Below, piece by piece: positions 7,653 through 15,454 of a DNA stretch of 64,000 bases (its first letter is position 1; every line of letters starts with the position of its first letter). The notes below the pieces were generated by a model. The model did no database searches. It saw only the letters and a program-made list of their open reading frames with translations, and had not been told where the DNA came from. The position numbers and the translations under genes were made by a program. Source of the DNA: Pseudomonas sp. Os17 (GTDB taxonomy: Bacteria > Pseudomonadota > Gammaproteobacteria > Pseudomonadales > Pseudomonadaceae). The stretch spans positions 3,909,501 to 3,973,500 of the forward strand of contig NZ_AP014627.1 in assembly GCF_001547895.1 (NCBI RefSeq), given 5' to 3'.

Positions 7653-8384
7653 ATGTCCAACACCCGGATCTGGGACCAGGTCAACGTTACCGACCCCGGC
7701 GCAACAAAAAACTTCACAGGCATGGGCGGCTTCAAAGGCACCGCCATCAAGCCCACATATCTGATGCACAAGGCAACCGAAGTATTCGGCCCTTGTGGCG
7801 AGGGGTGGGGCTGGTCAGTGCTTGAAGATCGTTTCGACGAAGGCGGCCCACTCCAAGCCCCCACCAAGGAATGGCCGGACGCGCCGCGCATCAATGCCAA
7901 GTTGCACACGCTGAAAATTGAGCTGTGGTATCTGGGCAAGGATGGGCAGAAATGCACGATCCAGCACTACGGCCACACGCCGTTTGTGTACTTCCAGAGC
8001 GGAAAGATCATGACCGACTGGGAGGCGGCTAAGAAGTCGCTCACTGACGCTGTAGGCAAGTGCCTGCAACCCCTCGGTTTCTCTGCCGATATTCACATGG
8101 GCTTGTTTGACGACGCCGCGTATGTCGATGCGGTTCGAGATGAGGTCGCTCTCGAAAAAGCTGAAAACAGGGTTGAAGAGGAAGAGCGTCAGAAGCAGGA
8201 GCGACTCGACTACATCAAATCGGCGATTGACAACCTGAAAGCCGCGCAGACCCCTCACGAACGCAAGAAAATCCACGACATCGCAGTCCGCCAGTTGACT
8301 CTGCGCAAGGACGAAAAAGGCGCGGCACGAATCTCACTTGAATGGAAAAAGCTTTCTGATCCGAAGCAGGAGACAGCGGCATGA
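7653..8384 (+). CDS. Possible single-strand annealing protein (Rad52-like), hypothetical
   Basis: A 243-residue protein. Residues 1-140 are compact (TRIWDQVNVTDPG, then FKGTAIKPTYLMHKATEVFG, and ELWYLG). A long charged coiled coil (about 155-215) follows. The N-terminal pattern and the adjacent Gp157 gene recall phage recombination modules with Rad52-superfamily annealing proteins. That link is a low-confidence inference. It overlaps the next gene by four bases. Confidence 0.5.
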   Translation: MSNTRIWDQVNVTDPGATKNFTGMGGFKGTAIKPTYLMHKATEVFGPCGEGWGWSVLEDRFDEGGPLQAPTKEWPDAPRINAKLHTLKIELWYLGKDGQKCTIQHYGHTPFVYFQSGKIMTDWEAAKKSLTDAVGKCLQPLGFSADIHMGLFDDAAYVDAVRDEVALEKAENRVEEEERQKQERLDYIKSAIDNLKAAQTPHERKKIHDIAVRQLTLRKDEKGAARISLEWKKLSDPKQETAA

Positions 8385-8944
8385 CTCAGCTCTACGCTTT
8401 GACCAGTCAGATGACCGAGCTCGCCGCTCTTGCGGATACCGACGATGAAGGATTGCGTCAGGCCATCCAGGACACCATGGACAGCATTCAGGGCGAGTTC
8501 GAGGTGAAGGCTGAGAGCGTCGTCATGCTGTGCCGCAACATCCAGGGCGACATCGATGCCATCGACAAGGAAGTCGACCGCCTTAACGAGCTGAAACGCA
8601 TCAGGAAGAACACCGTCGGCAAGCTCGACGAATACCTGCGCCGCAACATGGAGGCCGCCGACATCAAGTCGATTAAGCGGCCGCTGTTCACCATCACCCT
8701 GGCCCTGGCGCCAGAGAAGGTGATCGTCGACAAGGAAAACGACATCCCGTACGACTTCCTCGACACGAAGACCGTGTTCTCGCCAGACAAGCGCGCCATC
8801 GCCGCCAAGCTTAAGGAAATCCGCGAGCATAACGCCGCGGTACGCAAGCGCCTGGATGCCGGCGAGGACGCGGAAGCCGAGCTACTCGAGGAACCATCCT
8901 GGGCACACCTAGAGCGCGGCGAAAGCTCGATTCGCATCAAGTGA
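8381..8944 (+). CDS. Siphovirus Gp157 family protein
   Basis: A 187-residue protein matching the Gp157 pattern: N-terminal LYALTSQMTELAALAD, IQGEFEVKAESVVML, a long coiled coil, then LDEYLRRNMEAADIKSIK and the end SSIRIK. Family members lie in phage recombination/early operons; some have been linked to phage resistance in Streptococcus. It is coupled to the upstream gene. Confidence 0.85.
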   Translation: MTQLYALTSQMTELAALADTDDEGLRQAIQDTMDSIQGEFEVKAESVVMLCRNIQGDIDAIDKEVDRLNELKRIRKNTVGKLDEYLRRNMEAADIKSIKRPLFTITLALAPEKVIVDKENDIPYDFLDTKTVFSPDKRAIAAKLKEIREHNAAVRKRLDAGEDAEAELLEEPSWAHLERGESSIRIK

Positions 8945-8951
8945 GGTAAGC

Positions 8952-9098
8952 ATGAGCAACTACATCCTGGTCCGCTCCGAGCGCCAGGCCGAACTGGAGG
9001 CAGCTAAGGCTGCCTTCTTCATATCTGGCAACAAGGTCCAGGTGCTGGAGTCCTTAACGTGGCGCGGATATTTCGGAATGAAAGCTTGGCCGAGCTGA
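8952..9098 (+). CDS. Small hypothetical phage protein
   Basis: A 48-residue protein opened by GAGGTAAGC ATG. It begins MSNYILVRSERQAELEAAK. The DNA just after it, near 9090-9150, reads as a stranded C-terminal fragment in another frame (AELKRNPGDE), similar to the ends of the 10.5-kb and 13.9-kb genes. Confidence 0.5.
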   Translation: MSNYILVRSERQAELEAAKAAFFISGNKVQVLESLTWRGYFGMKAWPS

Positions 9099-9172
9099 AG
9101 CGGAACCCAGGCGATGAGGTAACTGCCCCGGCCTGGAGAGCGCGTGAGGGAAAGTCAAAAAAATCCATGTTC

Positions 9173-9316
9173 CTATTTCTTCGGCTCCGGTTTGGACGGA
9201 GGCGACTTTGGGGGGGTTGCCGGCAGCATGTTTCGAACAGGTTCGTTGTTAACGCTTTCTTGCGCCACAACGACCTTACCTGAGGCAAACGCTTTCTTTA
9301 GCTCTTCTTCAGTCAT
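9173..9316 (-). CDS. Small Pro-rich-tailed protein, cargo cassette gene 3
   Basis: A 47-residue protein that starts MTEEELKKAFASGKVVV and ends in a Pro/Lys-rich tail (TPPKSPPSKPEPKK). GGACGAG precedes the ATG at 9316. It follows a similar 47-residue gene and appears to be the last gene of a three-gene minus-strand cassette. Confidence 0.5.
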   Translation of the reverse strand: MTEEELKKAFASGKVVVAQESVNNEPVRNMLPATPPKSPPSKPEPKK

Positions 9317-9344
9317 GTTCTCGTCCAAAAAATGATCAGCTGCT

Positions 9345-9488
9345 TTATCCGCGAGCCGGTGGCTTTGGCGGAGTAGATGGGGGAGTTTTCGGCAAGATAT
9401 TCCTTGGCATCACCGGATTAACGTTTAACCCCTCGTTGATACTCTTGCGAATTTGCTCTTCAACAACTTTCTGTTTGTCGCTAGTCAT
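9345..9488 (-). CDS. Small Pro-rich-tailed protein, cargo cassette gene 2
   Basis: A 47-residue protein (MTSDKQKVVEEQIRKSINEG, ending TPPSTPPKPPARG). Its ATG overlaps the end of the DUF6338-like gene by eight bases. It resembles the next gene in length, acidic/basic N-terminal helix and Pro-rich tail, so the two may be diverged paralogues. Confidence 0.5.
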   Translation of the reverse strand: MTSDKQKVVEEQIRKSINEGLNVNPVMPRNILPKTPPSTPPKPPARG

Positions 9489-10092
9489 CTTCCTCATCCT
9501 TCACTGGCTCAAGAAACTCAGTCCACTGGACATCAACTCCAGACACAAGCATAAAGGACACGCCTTCCGCCGGTACAAATTGGTCGTTTTCGATCCAAGT
9601 AGGAAACTGCATCAAGTAGTGGCCTTTCTCAGGATCAGTAGGCCATGATCGCGGGTATCCCGCAAGCCGACGACCGTCAAGTAGCTGCAGCACAATGGAT
9701 CGATCCTTCAACGTTCTGTGCGCAAAACGCCAGTCAGAGCCATCAGCGGACCTGTGTGTGAGCCCCATCTTTCGAGCAACCCGGTACAAAATATCATTGT
9801 TACCCAAATACGCTAAAAGCAATCCAAATGCCACAGCGAGGCACGCACTGCATATCGCAGAGGATTTTTCTGTCCAAACTCCCAGGGAATAAAACTCCCC
9901 CACCATGAGTGCAAATGCTTGTATGTAACTAGCCAAGAACTGAATGATCGCAGTTCCGATCAACGCTTGAATGACTCGCTCAAATTGCCCCGGCTTCTGA
10001 GAGTCAGACAGCCAATAGAATATGAATGTTGCCAAGAATCCAGGTAGAACTACCTGAAGAAACGGCACGGCCTTGCCAAAAAAATCTTCCAT
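9481..10092 (-). CDS. DUF6338-like membrane protein, cargo cassette gene 1
   Basis: A 203-residue protein with three hydrophobic segments in the first about 105 residues, then a cytoplasmic domain with LKDRSIVLQLLDGRRLAGYP, typical of DUF6338 proteins. It is antisense to the phage operon, with two small genes downstream in the same direction. It is probably a lysogenic-conversion gene with its own promoter. A role in phage exclusion is only a hypothesis. Confidence 0.65.
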   Translation of the reverse strand: MEDFFGKAVPFLQVVLPGFLATFIFYWLSDSQKPGQFERVIQALIGTAIIQFLASYIQAFALMVGEFYSLGVWTEKSSAICSACLAVAFGLLLAYLGNNDILYRVARKMGLTHRSADGSDWRFAHRTLKDRSIVLQLLDGRRLAGYPRSWPTDPEKGHYLMQFPTWIENDQFVPAEGVSFMLVSGVDVQWTEFLEPVKDEEDD

Positions 10093-10209
10093 TTTAAATA
10101 GTCATTTCCACCGTTTAATCCTCACTACTGCTCCACCCTTGGTTAAGCGCAGTCCAAGAAACGCAATATCTGTCATTTCACATAATCACGCTAGCCCGCG
10201 AGGCCCTCC

Positions 10210-10320
10210 TATGACCGCACATCAGAAGAAACACCCCTTCGATTTCAAAGCCTAATACGCACTTGGCTGCAACCCTCAGGACAATGAGATCGTAGTCGAC
10301 TTCTTTTGCAGTGGCGGCGC
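10210..10320 (+). pseudogene. 5' remnant of a phage C5 cytosine methyltransferase
   Basis: A start (MTAHQKKHPFDFKA) runs into an in-frame TAA. The same frame then continues NEIVVDFFCSGGAG, which resembles motif I of C5-MTases (VVDxFxGGGG). Everything beyond motif I is missing, and the DNA passes into an unrelated small open frame. The gene has been destroyed by deletion and a nonsense change. Confidence 0.45.
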
Positions 10321-10478
10321 AGGATGCCGCCTAGGGAGCTACCGGCGAGAAGTTCGGATACGGCGCTACTGGACACCAGGAGCGGCTGAAGGCTGAACGA
10401 GCCAGGCTTGCGCCAGAGGTGCGCAAGCACGCTGAGAATGGGCTTGATCCAGCCCAGATAGGCGCCGCAATGTCCATG

Positions 10479-10830
10479 CGCGTGCAGCGCGTCTTGATGA
10501 TCGCTACAGAGAACAACATCGTTATCAGGGGAAGGCCGTGAAGGCAGAGAAGACTGGTGCGGCGAAGCATTCAGCTGACTACCGCGACCGCAAGAAGGCC
10601 GAGGCTGATCGCCTGGGCATCGAGAAGATGCACTTCGATATGCCAGCGGGGATTCGCAAGCAGCTTGCTGCTGAGCTGAAGGCTCACGGTTACAGCCAGG
10701 CACAAGAACCCTGGCAGGACTTGGCTCTGTCGTGGATTGCCCAGGAACCAGATGAGCGAGCGCGTCGACTTCAAAGACCTGACGCGCCAGCTTTTCGCAT
10801 ATCACCAAGACTTGCGCGTCAGTTCAACGA
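10479..10830. repeat. Direct repeat copy A (partner 13867-14200)
   Basis: About 350 bp from GTGCAGCGCGTCTTGATGA onward is highly similar to 13867-14200, with scattered substitutions and small indels. It covers the ribbon-helix-helix-like gene and the junctions at both ends. It starts the first unit of a duplicated block of about 3.4 kb. Confidence 0.85.
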
Positions 10831-10891
10831 AGCAAGCGAGGCTGAATTGAAGCGATACCCAGAGTGCGAGGTCATACTCCCGAATTGCTAA
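10538..10891 (+). CDS. RHH-like phage protein, fused by frameshift to downstream ORF (copy A)
   Basis: A 117-residue protein from a GTG overlapping the previous stop. Residues 10-70 (MHFDMPAGIRKQLAAELKAH, then SQAQEPWQDLALSWI) resemble a ribbon-helix-helix DNA-binding protein. Compared with copy B, an indel near 10795 joins this frame to the tail of a separate downstream gene (ARQFNEASEAELKR), so the C-terminus is chimeric. Confidence 0.55.
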   Translation: MKAEKTGAAKHSADYRDRKKAEADRLGIEKMHFDMPAGIRKQLAAELKAHGYSQAQEPWQDLALSWIAQEPDERARRLQRPDAPAFRISPRLARQFNEASEAELKRYPECEVILPNC

Positions 10892-11321
10892 CGCCAAGTA
10901 CTCGCCGAACAATTGCGGAGAGAACCTTGTATTCGCGCATGTCGTCGGTGTTTGGCAGGGCAGCTTCACCATCGGCAGTGTAGATGGTGCCATTGTGTGC
11001 TACGTGGAACGTTCCTACGAGAACCTCTTTCTCCGGAGCAAATTCCTTAACAGCTACCCGAGCTTCGAGCAGCGCCTCGCCTCCCCGATACAACATCGTC
11101 GAGTAGATGCGGAATGGCTTCCCGGATACATTTCCGGACACGAGCGCGCCATCTTCTTCGCGCTCGAAGGTTACTTGGCCGTTAAAGTGCCTATGGCCTA
11201 AGTCATTCCAGAACTCGATGAGCTCGACATATCGATCCGTGGCGCGCCTGTAGCCATAAGCGGCACGAGAAACCAGAGTCTGCAGCTCGTTAACGTCCTC
11301 ATCAAAATCCGATTTTTTCAC
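10872..11321 (-). CDS. Hypothetical protein, antisense cargo gene (slot 1, copy A)
   Basis: A 149-residue soluble protein of unknown family, with a helical N-terminus and a beta-rich middle (FEREEDGALVSGNVSG, VGTFHVAHNGTIY). It is antisense to the phage operon. The matching position in copy B holds an unrelated minus-strand gene (14247-14531), which argues for a cargo slot. Confidence 0.6.
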   Translation of the reverse strand: MKKSDFDEDVNELQTLVSRAAYGYRRATDRYVELIEFWNDLGHRHFNGQVTFEREEDGALVSGNVSGKPFRIYSTMLYRGGEALLEARVAVKEFAPEKEVLVGTFHVAHNGTIYTADGEAALPNTDDMREYKVLSAIVRRVLGVSNSGV

Positions 11322-11380
11322 CGAAATACTCCATCTAAACCGGGCGGATTGCCCTGCACTGGTCTACCTCAAAAAACACC

Positions 11381-11433
11381 AAATTGCCACCATGCCGCCG
11401 CCAGCACGGAGGGCGGCGCATGCATGGAGATAA
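11381..11433. repeat. Repeated leader, copy A (partner 14586-14637)
   Basis: AAATTGCCACCATGCCGCC followed by CAGCACGGAGGGCGGCG and GCATGCATGGAGA is almost identical to 14586-14637. In both places it lies between the 5' end of a minus-strand cargo gene and the start of a plus-strand phage gene. A shorter relative (AAGTTGCCACCACC) occurs near 17781. Confidence 0.8.
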
Positions 11434-11436
11434 GCC

Positions 11437-11739
11437 ATGAGCAACTACAACTGCGACTACGTTCGCCGCCATTACGACGTGCCGGCCGAGATCGGGCGCC
11501 GAGTGATCGCCAACGGCGAGCCCGGCGTGATCATGGCCGACCGCGGCCACTACATAGGCGTCATCCTCGACGGCGACCTGAAGAAGCGCATAAGGAACTA
11601 CCATCCGACCTGGGAAATGCAGTACGGCGAGATGGCCGAGGCGCTCCCCCTCAAAGAGTGGCTGGTCCTACCCTTCAATCATGATTGGGACGACCTCAAC
11701 TGGAGCCGAGAGGCCCGAGAAGATTTGGTAAGGGTCTGA
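11437..11739 (+). CDS. Hypothetical phage protein
   Basis: A 100-residue protein (CDYVRRHYDVPAEIGRRV, GVIMADRGHYIGVILDG) of a type common in Pseudomonas phage early regions, with no known function. A GGAGATAAGCC site precedes its ATG. The following 100 bases (to about 11840) hold a stop-bounded fragment, GQAKYKAYKRLQDYCHS, apparently a stranded gene end. Confidence 0.65.
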   Translation: MSNYNCDYVRRHYDVPAEIGRRVIANGEPGVIMADRGHYIGVILDGDLKKRIRNYHPTWEMQYGEMAEALPLKEWLVLPFNHDWDDLNWSREAREDLVRV

Positions 11740-11871
11740 GCGGCTACTAGAGGTCAGGCCAAGTACAAAGCCTATAAGCGACTTCAAGACTACTGCCACA
11801 GCATCAAGGCGATGCTCCACTTCAAAGTCCGGCGCGCCTGACCCGCCCTCAGCTGTTGCGCGGAGCCTGGC

Positions 11872-12447
11872 TTAAAGATCGGCAGCCCTGATTACGTCGG
11901 TCCCGCCACTATATTCATCTGTAAATGAAGATGCTCCCGCCAGAGCTTTTTCGGCGGCATCGCTCAGTCCGCACAAAGATTTGTAGTTTCCATCTGACAG
12001 CCCCCCATCACTGGATATATTCTCTAAAACTTTGAGCATTCGATTCGCGGACAAGGCAATGTTTTGGACATCCCTGGCGACCAACGCTCCAGGAAGTTCA
12101 TAAATAGGCAGCCTAGAAATCCATAACACTGCAGCCTCAAGAGCGTCCCTATGGCGGGACGCACTCTCTTCCAAAAGGATGTCTGGCATTTTCCTGGCGG
12201 TCTCAATCACACGCTTCGCGACAATCTCAGCCACTTCAACTGTGGCTCTGAGCGACGCAATTCGTTGAAGTCTGGATTCTTCCGCCTGCTGGTTAACCTG
12301 AGCTCGAAACAGCTTTTGAGATTGATGCCCTTGCCACCAAGCAACGCCTATGGCGACAAACAACGCAAAAATCGATCCAACCGATTGAACCCATGACGCT
12401 AATCCTGGATGACTCTCCATCCAGCACGAAAGCAGCTCACAACTCAT
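11872..12447 (-). CDS. Single-pass membrane protein, antisense cargo gene (slot 2, copy A)
   Basis: A 191-residue protein. AGGAGG precedes the ATG at 12447. One transmembrane helix (about residues 20-40: SVGSIFALFVAIGVAWW) is followed by a helical cytoplasmic domain. The equivalent position of copy B also holds a minus-strand gene for an N-terminally anchored helical protein (15455-15967). No family recognised. Confidence 0.6.
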   Translation of the reverse strand: MSCELLSCWMESHPGLASWVQSVGSIFALFVAIGVAWWQGHQSQKLFRAQVNQQAEESRLQRIASLRATVEVAEIVAKRVIETARKMPDILLEESASRHRDALEAAVLWISRLPIYELPGALVARDVQNIALSANRMLKVLENISSDGGLSDGNYKSLCGLSDAAEKALAGASSFTDEYSGGTDVIRAADL

Positions 12448-12548
12448 TAAGCCTCCTGGCTCCGGCTCCATGCCGGGCCGAGCACCAATACCCCAATCCA
12501 ATCAATCACGCCACTCTGGCAAGGCCAGAGGCTGCACCGAGATACCCC

Positions 12549-12677
12549 ATGAGCACCTTTGCAGTGTTTAGAATGACCTTCGATATAGCCAAGACTGGGG
12601 CACGCAAGAAAACTGCCGGTGCCCTGAAGAACGCCAAAGTCCCTGGCGACGTCGAGCCGCTCCCCAAAGCTGATTGA
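12549..12677 (+). CDS. Small conserved phage protein MSTFAVF-type (copy A)
   Basis: A 42-residue protein beginning MSTFAVFRMTFDIAKTGARK. A second version (MSTFAVFGMT) lies at 16070-16192, with a similar leader containing AATCACGCC. The stop overlaps the TTG start of the next gene. Confidence 0.6.
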   Translation: MSTFAVFRMTFDIAKTGARKKTAGALKNAKVPGDVEPLPKAD

Positions 12678-12907
12678 TCGCCAAGCACACCGAGAAGATC
12701 ATGGAGGGTACGGTTCGCCAGCTCTCGCGGATTTTCTACGCGCCGCAGTATGCCGAGCAGTTCATTGAACTACCCCACAAGCCTGGGAAATGTCGTGATA
12801 TGCAGATCAAGACGAAAGCTGTGCTGGTTGACGCCAAGAGCAAGCCGATCAGCTGGCTGGAAACCACTTTGGCTACTTGGCAAAACCGAAATGAAGGGGC
12901 AGGATAA
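12674..12907 (+). CDS. Hypothetical phage protein APQYAQQF-type (copy A)
   Basis: A 77-residue protein from a TTG, with core FYAPQYAEQFIELPHKPGKC and ending in a WLETTLATW segment. Its relative at 16206-16454 shares APQYAQQFIELARKAGPCRD. It looks slightly degraded compared with copy B. Function unknown. Confidence 0.55.
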   Translation: MIAKHTEKIMEGTVRQLSRIFYAPQYAEQFIELPHKPGKCRDMQIKTKAVLVDAKSKPISWLETTLATWQNRNEGAG

Positions 12908-12938
12908 TGGCTAGTTGCCATGAACCAGGGAAGAAGAC

Positions 12939-13817
12939 ATGCAATATGCTCTGTGCAGAAATGACGGCAGAACTTGGGAAGCTTTTGCATTTTCAAAGCT
13001 AGGGGATTCGGAGTTAAGCAGTAAACGAAACGATCTTATCTGTACAATGTGCGGAGCGCTGGCATGGTTCCGAAAGGAAAGCACCCACGGCCACCCCGCC
13101 CACTTTTGCGCCCATCACAGCAGCGAATGCGATTTAAAAGCAGAATATGTGGTGGTCGATCAGGACAAGGGAGATGGTTCTGAAGCTGTAGATATGCTTA
13201 AAAGCAGTGGCGATATAATAGTGCGCCTCGACAAAGAGAAGGGTGGTGATATCGATGTAGCGCCGCCATCAGAGCTTCCAAACGGTCCGGCCTCACAAGA
13301 TGGAAGATCCTACGTAGTAAAAGGTGGAAATAGATTTTCAAGTCAAGAGTTTACTTTACGTCGAATCTTGCATCGGCTGGTACAAAGCCCTGACTTTCGG
13401 AACTCCTCCGCAAAATTAACTTTTTTCAAAAAAGGTGATGAGCCTTATATCTCGGGTTGCGTGAGAGATATTACCCGTGCTTTCAGCGAAATCTCAAAGG
13501 AAGAGGAAAGTGAAGCCCCCATGTTCTACTGGGGCCCAATCACCAGTGTAAAAAAAACGCCAGATGGAAAAATCTGGTTAAATTCCGCCCCAGAATATCA
13601 ATCAGTCAGCGTTGCAATATTCCCAGATATTGCTGATGAGTTTATAAAAAACTTTAATATTGATGAGTTAGATGACCTAGCTGGCGCACACATCCTCGTA
13701 TCTGGAAAATGTTATTTCACCGGAAAACAACAATCAAAACCTATAATATGGTGTGGGGCAGTAAATCAAATTGTAATTCGACGCTACCGAGCCGCCACCT
13801 TACAAACAGCCGGCTAA
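12939..13817 (+). CDS. AT-rich accessory protein with N-terminal zinc-finger-like motif
   Basis: A 292-residue protein clearly richer in A/T than its neighbours. Residues 33-65 hold CTMCGALAWFRK and HFCAHHSSEC, a Cys/His cluster like a treble-clef or ribbon (loosely CoiA-like). The C-terminal part (about 185-285) is beta-rich. GGAAGAAG precedes the ATG. It lies exactly at the junction of the two duplicated blocks. Function unknown; phage defence is only a guess from base composition and position. Confidence 0.65.
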   Translation: MQYALCRNDGRTWEAFAFSKLGDSELSSKRNDLICTMCGALAWFRKESTHGHPAHFCAHHSSECDLKAEYVVVDQDKGDGSEAVDMLKSSGDIIVRLDKEKGGDIDVAPPSELPNGPASQDGRSYVVKGGNRFSSQEFTLRRILHRLVQSPDFRNSSAKLTFFKKGDEPYISGCVRDITRAFSEISKEEESEAPMFYWGPITSVKKTPDGKIWLNSAPEYQSVSVAIFPDIADEFIKNFNIDELDDLAGAHILVSGKCYFTGKQQSKPIIWCGAVNQIVIRRYRAATLQTAG

Positions 13818-13866
13818 CACAAAACGCAAGCCGGGCAACCATCGGGCGCCCGGCACACTTCGTCGA

Positions 13867-14200
13867 TACGTGTGCAGCGCGTCTTGATGATCGCTGCAGA
13901 GAACAACATCCAGATTGAGGGTGTACCGGAGCGGCTAAGCATTCCGCTGACTACCGCGACAGGAAGAAAGCCGAGGCCGATCGCCTGGGCATCGAGAAGA
14001 TGCACTTCGATATGCCAGCAGGGATTCGCAAGCAACTTGCAGCTGAGGTGAAAGCTCACGGCTACAGCCAGGTGCAAGAGCTGTGGCAGGACCTGGCTCT
14101 ATCATGGATTGCGCAGGACGCAGAGGAGCGAGCGCGTCGACTTCGAAAACCTGACGCGCCAGCTTTTTCAGATATCGCCAGAGCTTGCGCGTCAGTTCAA
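13867..14200. repeat. Direct repeat copy B (partner 10479-10830)
   Basis: The second copy of the repeat begins GTGCAGCGCGTCTTGATGA and carries the RHH-like coding region. It opens the second unit of the duplicated block. Confidence 0.85.
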
Positions 14201-14236
14201 AGCGACCAGCATGGCCGAGCCGAAACGCGATCCTGA
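14000..14236 (+). CDS. RHH-like phage protein, 5'-truncated (copy B)
   Basis: A 78-residue frame (MHFDMPAGIRKQLAAEVKAH, VQELWQDLALSWIAQD). The homologous frame continues upstream (AKHSADYRDRKK) to a TGA near 13918 with no start codon, because the GTG used by copy A is altered. The first available start is the ATG at 14000. It may be a decaying gene. The overlapping downstream frame that ends MAEPKRDPDNK has also lost its start. Confidence 0.45.
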   Translation: MHFDMPAGIRKQLAAEVKAHGYSQVQELWQDLALSWIAQDAEERARRLRKPDAPAFSDIARACASVQSDQHGRAETRS

Positions 14237-14246
14237 CAACAAGTGA

Positions 14247-14531
14247 TCACTCCCTCATAACCTTGTGTGTCATGTGAGCACAGTAGCTGCACATGCCGCC
14301 GTTTTGTTTGGCCTCATATTTTTCAGACCACGGTATTTCGCACCCTCGAATACATCGGCCTGGGTCATGCTTTTCAAGCACGTAGCGATCAAACACTTTC
14401 TGTTGCTCAGGCGTTAGGGGTTTATCGTCGAGAAAGAGTCTTGCGACCCCCTCCTCGGCTCCCTGCAAATAGCCTGCCTCCAGCAACTCGCCAACGTAAG
14501 CGCTCAGGCCATCGTCTTCTTCAAACGACAT
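14247..14531 (-). CDS. Hypothetical Cys/His protein, antisense cargo gene (slot 1, copy B)
   Basis: A 94-residue protein starting MSFEEDDGLSAYVGELLEAG. GGGGAGG precedes its ATG. The C-terminus has CIRGCEIPW and GGMCSYCAHMTHK, a likely zinc site. It occupies the same position as the unrelated gene at 10872-11321 in copy A. Confidence 0.6.
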   Translation of the reverse strand: MSFEEDDGLSAYVGELLEAGYLQGAEEGVARLFLDDKPLTPEQQKVFDRYVLEKHDPGRCIRGCEIPWSEKYEAKQNGGMCSYCAHMTHKVMRE

Positions 14532-14585
14532 ACGCACCTCCCCGCCGGCCTCATGCCGGTAATTCGTAATACCCCATCCCAACCC

Positions 14586-14637
14586 AAATTGCCACCATGC
14601 CGCCACCAGCACGGAGGGCGGCGCATGCATGGAGAAA
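14586..14637. repeat. Repeated leader, copy B (partner 11381-11433)
   Basis: The second copy of the 50-bp leader runs into the ribosome site (GGAGAAAGGC) of the gene at 14641. It may be a recombination boundary or a shared translation leader. Confidence 0.8.
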
Positions 14638-14640
14638 GGC

Positions 14641-15399
14641 ATGAACGACGAACAACGCCATCAGGAATGGATCGCTAAGCGCAAAGCTGAAGAAGCCAAG
14701 CGCCGTGAGCGTGCCGCGGAGTGCCTGAAGGATCACCAGTACACAGTCCTGGCCGATACCGATCAACTGAAGGCCTGGCGCTGCAAAGCCCCTGGAACCA
14801 ACTGCTACGCCTTCGACATCCTCATCACGCGCTTCGGTATCGCTACTGTCGGCGACATCGACGGCTTGACCTTCAGTGTTGGCCTGTCCTACGGCATCGA
14901 GTTTTTGGCCGGTGACGACATCGGCTACTACATCCACTCGAAGCTGGAGCGGAACTGTCGGGAGCGCGAATTCGACGAGGGTGCCTTCCGCTCCGCCCTG
15001 GTGACTGGCGCGTGCAACAGGATATGTGAACACGTCGACCAGGATGAGCGCGGCGAGCTGCCCGAGTGGGTACGCAACGATGGCGGCCGTTACGAAGCCG
15101 CCCGCTGGAGCGAGCTACGGGAGCTGGTCGAAGAGAAGCTGAAACCGCTTGAGTTTGGCGAGGACGGGTATGACTTCTGGGATGAACTGAATGATCGTCT
15201 GTACGAGGCCGATCACGTCGAATCCATCGAACAGGCGGGCCTGCTCATGAACGAGCACTACGAAGAGTTGGGCCTGGGCTGCGACTACTGGGAAATCAGC
15301 ATCGATAAACCGCGCGACAGCCTGATCAACCGGTTGCATCTAATCAACCATGCCGCCAAGGCGATTGTCGCTCAGCAGTCCCAAGCGAAAGCCACCTGA
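14641..15399 (+). CDS. Hypothetical phage protein
   Basis: A 252-residue acidic soluble protein that begins with a charged helix (EWIAKRKAEEAKRRERAAE). GGAGAAAGGC supports the ATG at 14641. No known domain. It occupies the place held by the 100-residue gene in copy A, showing that the plus-strand gene can also be exchanged. Confidence 0.65.
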   Translation: MNDEQRHQEWIAKRKAEEAKRRERAAECLKDHQYTVLADTDQLKAWRCKAPGTNCYAFDILITRFGIATVGDIDGLTFSVGLSYGIEFLAGDDIGYYIHSKLERNCREREFDEGAFRSALVTGACNRICEHVDQDERGELPEWVRNDGGRYEAARWSELRELVEEKLKPLEFGEDGYDFWDELNDRLYEADHVESIEQAGLLMNEHYEELGLGCDYWEISIDKPRDSLINRLHLINHAAKAIVAQQSQAKAT

Positions 15400-15454
15400 C
15401 CCTTCCGCGTTGCCCGCCAGCGTATTTCCGTAATCCGAAGATCATAACTTGGCA

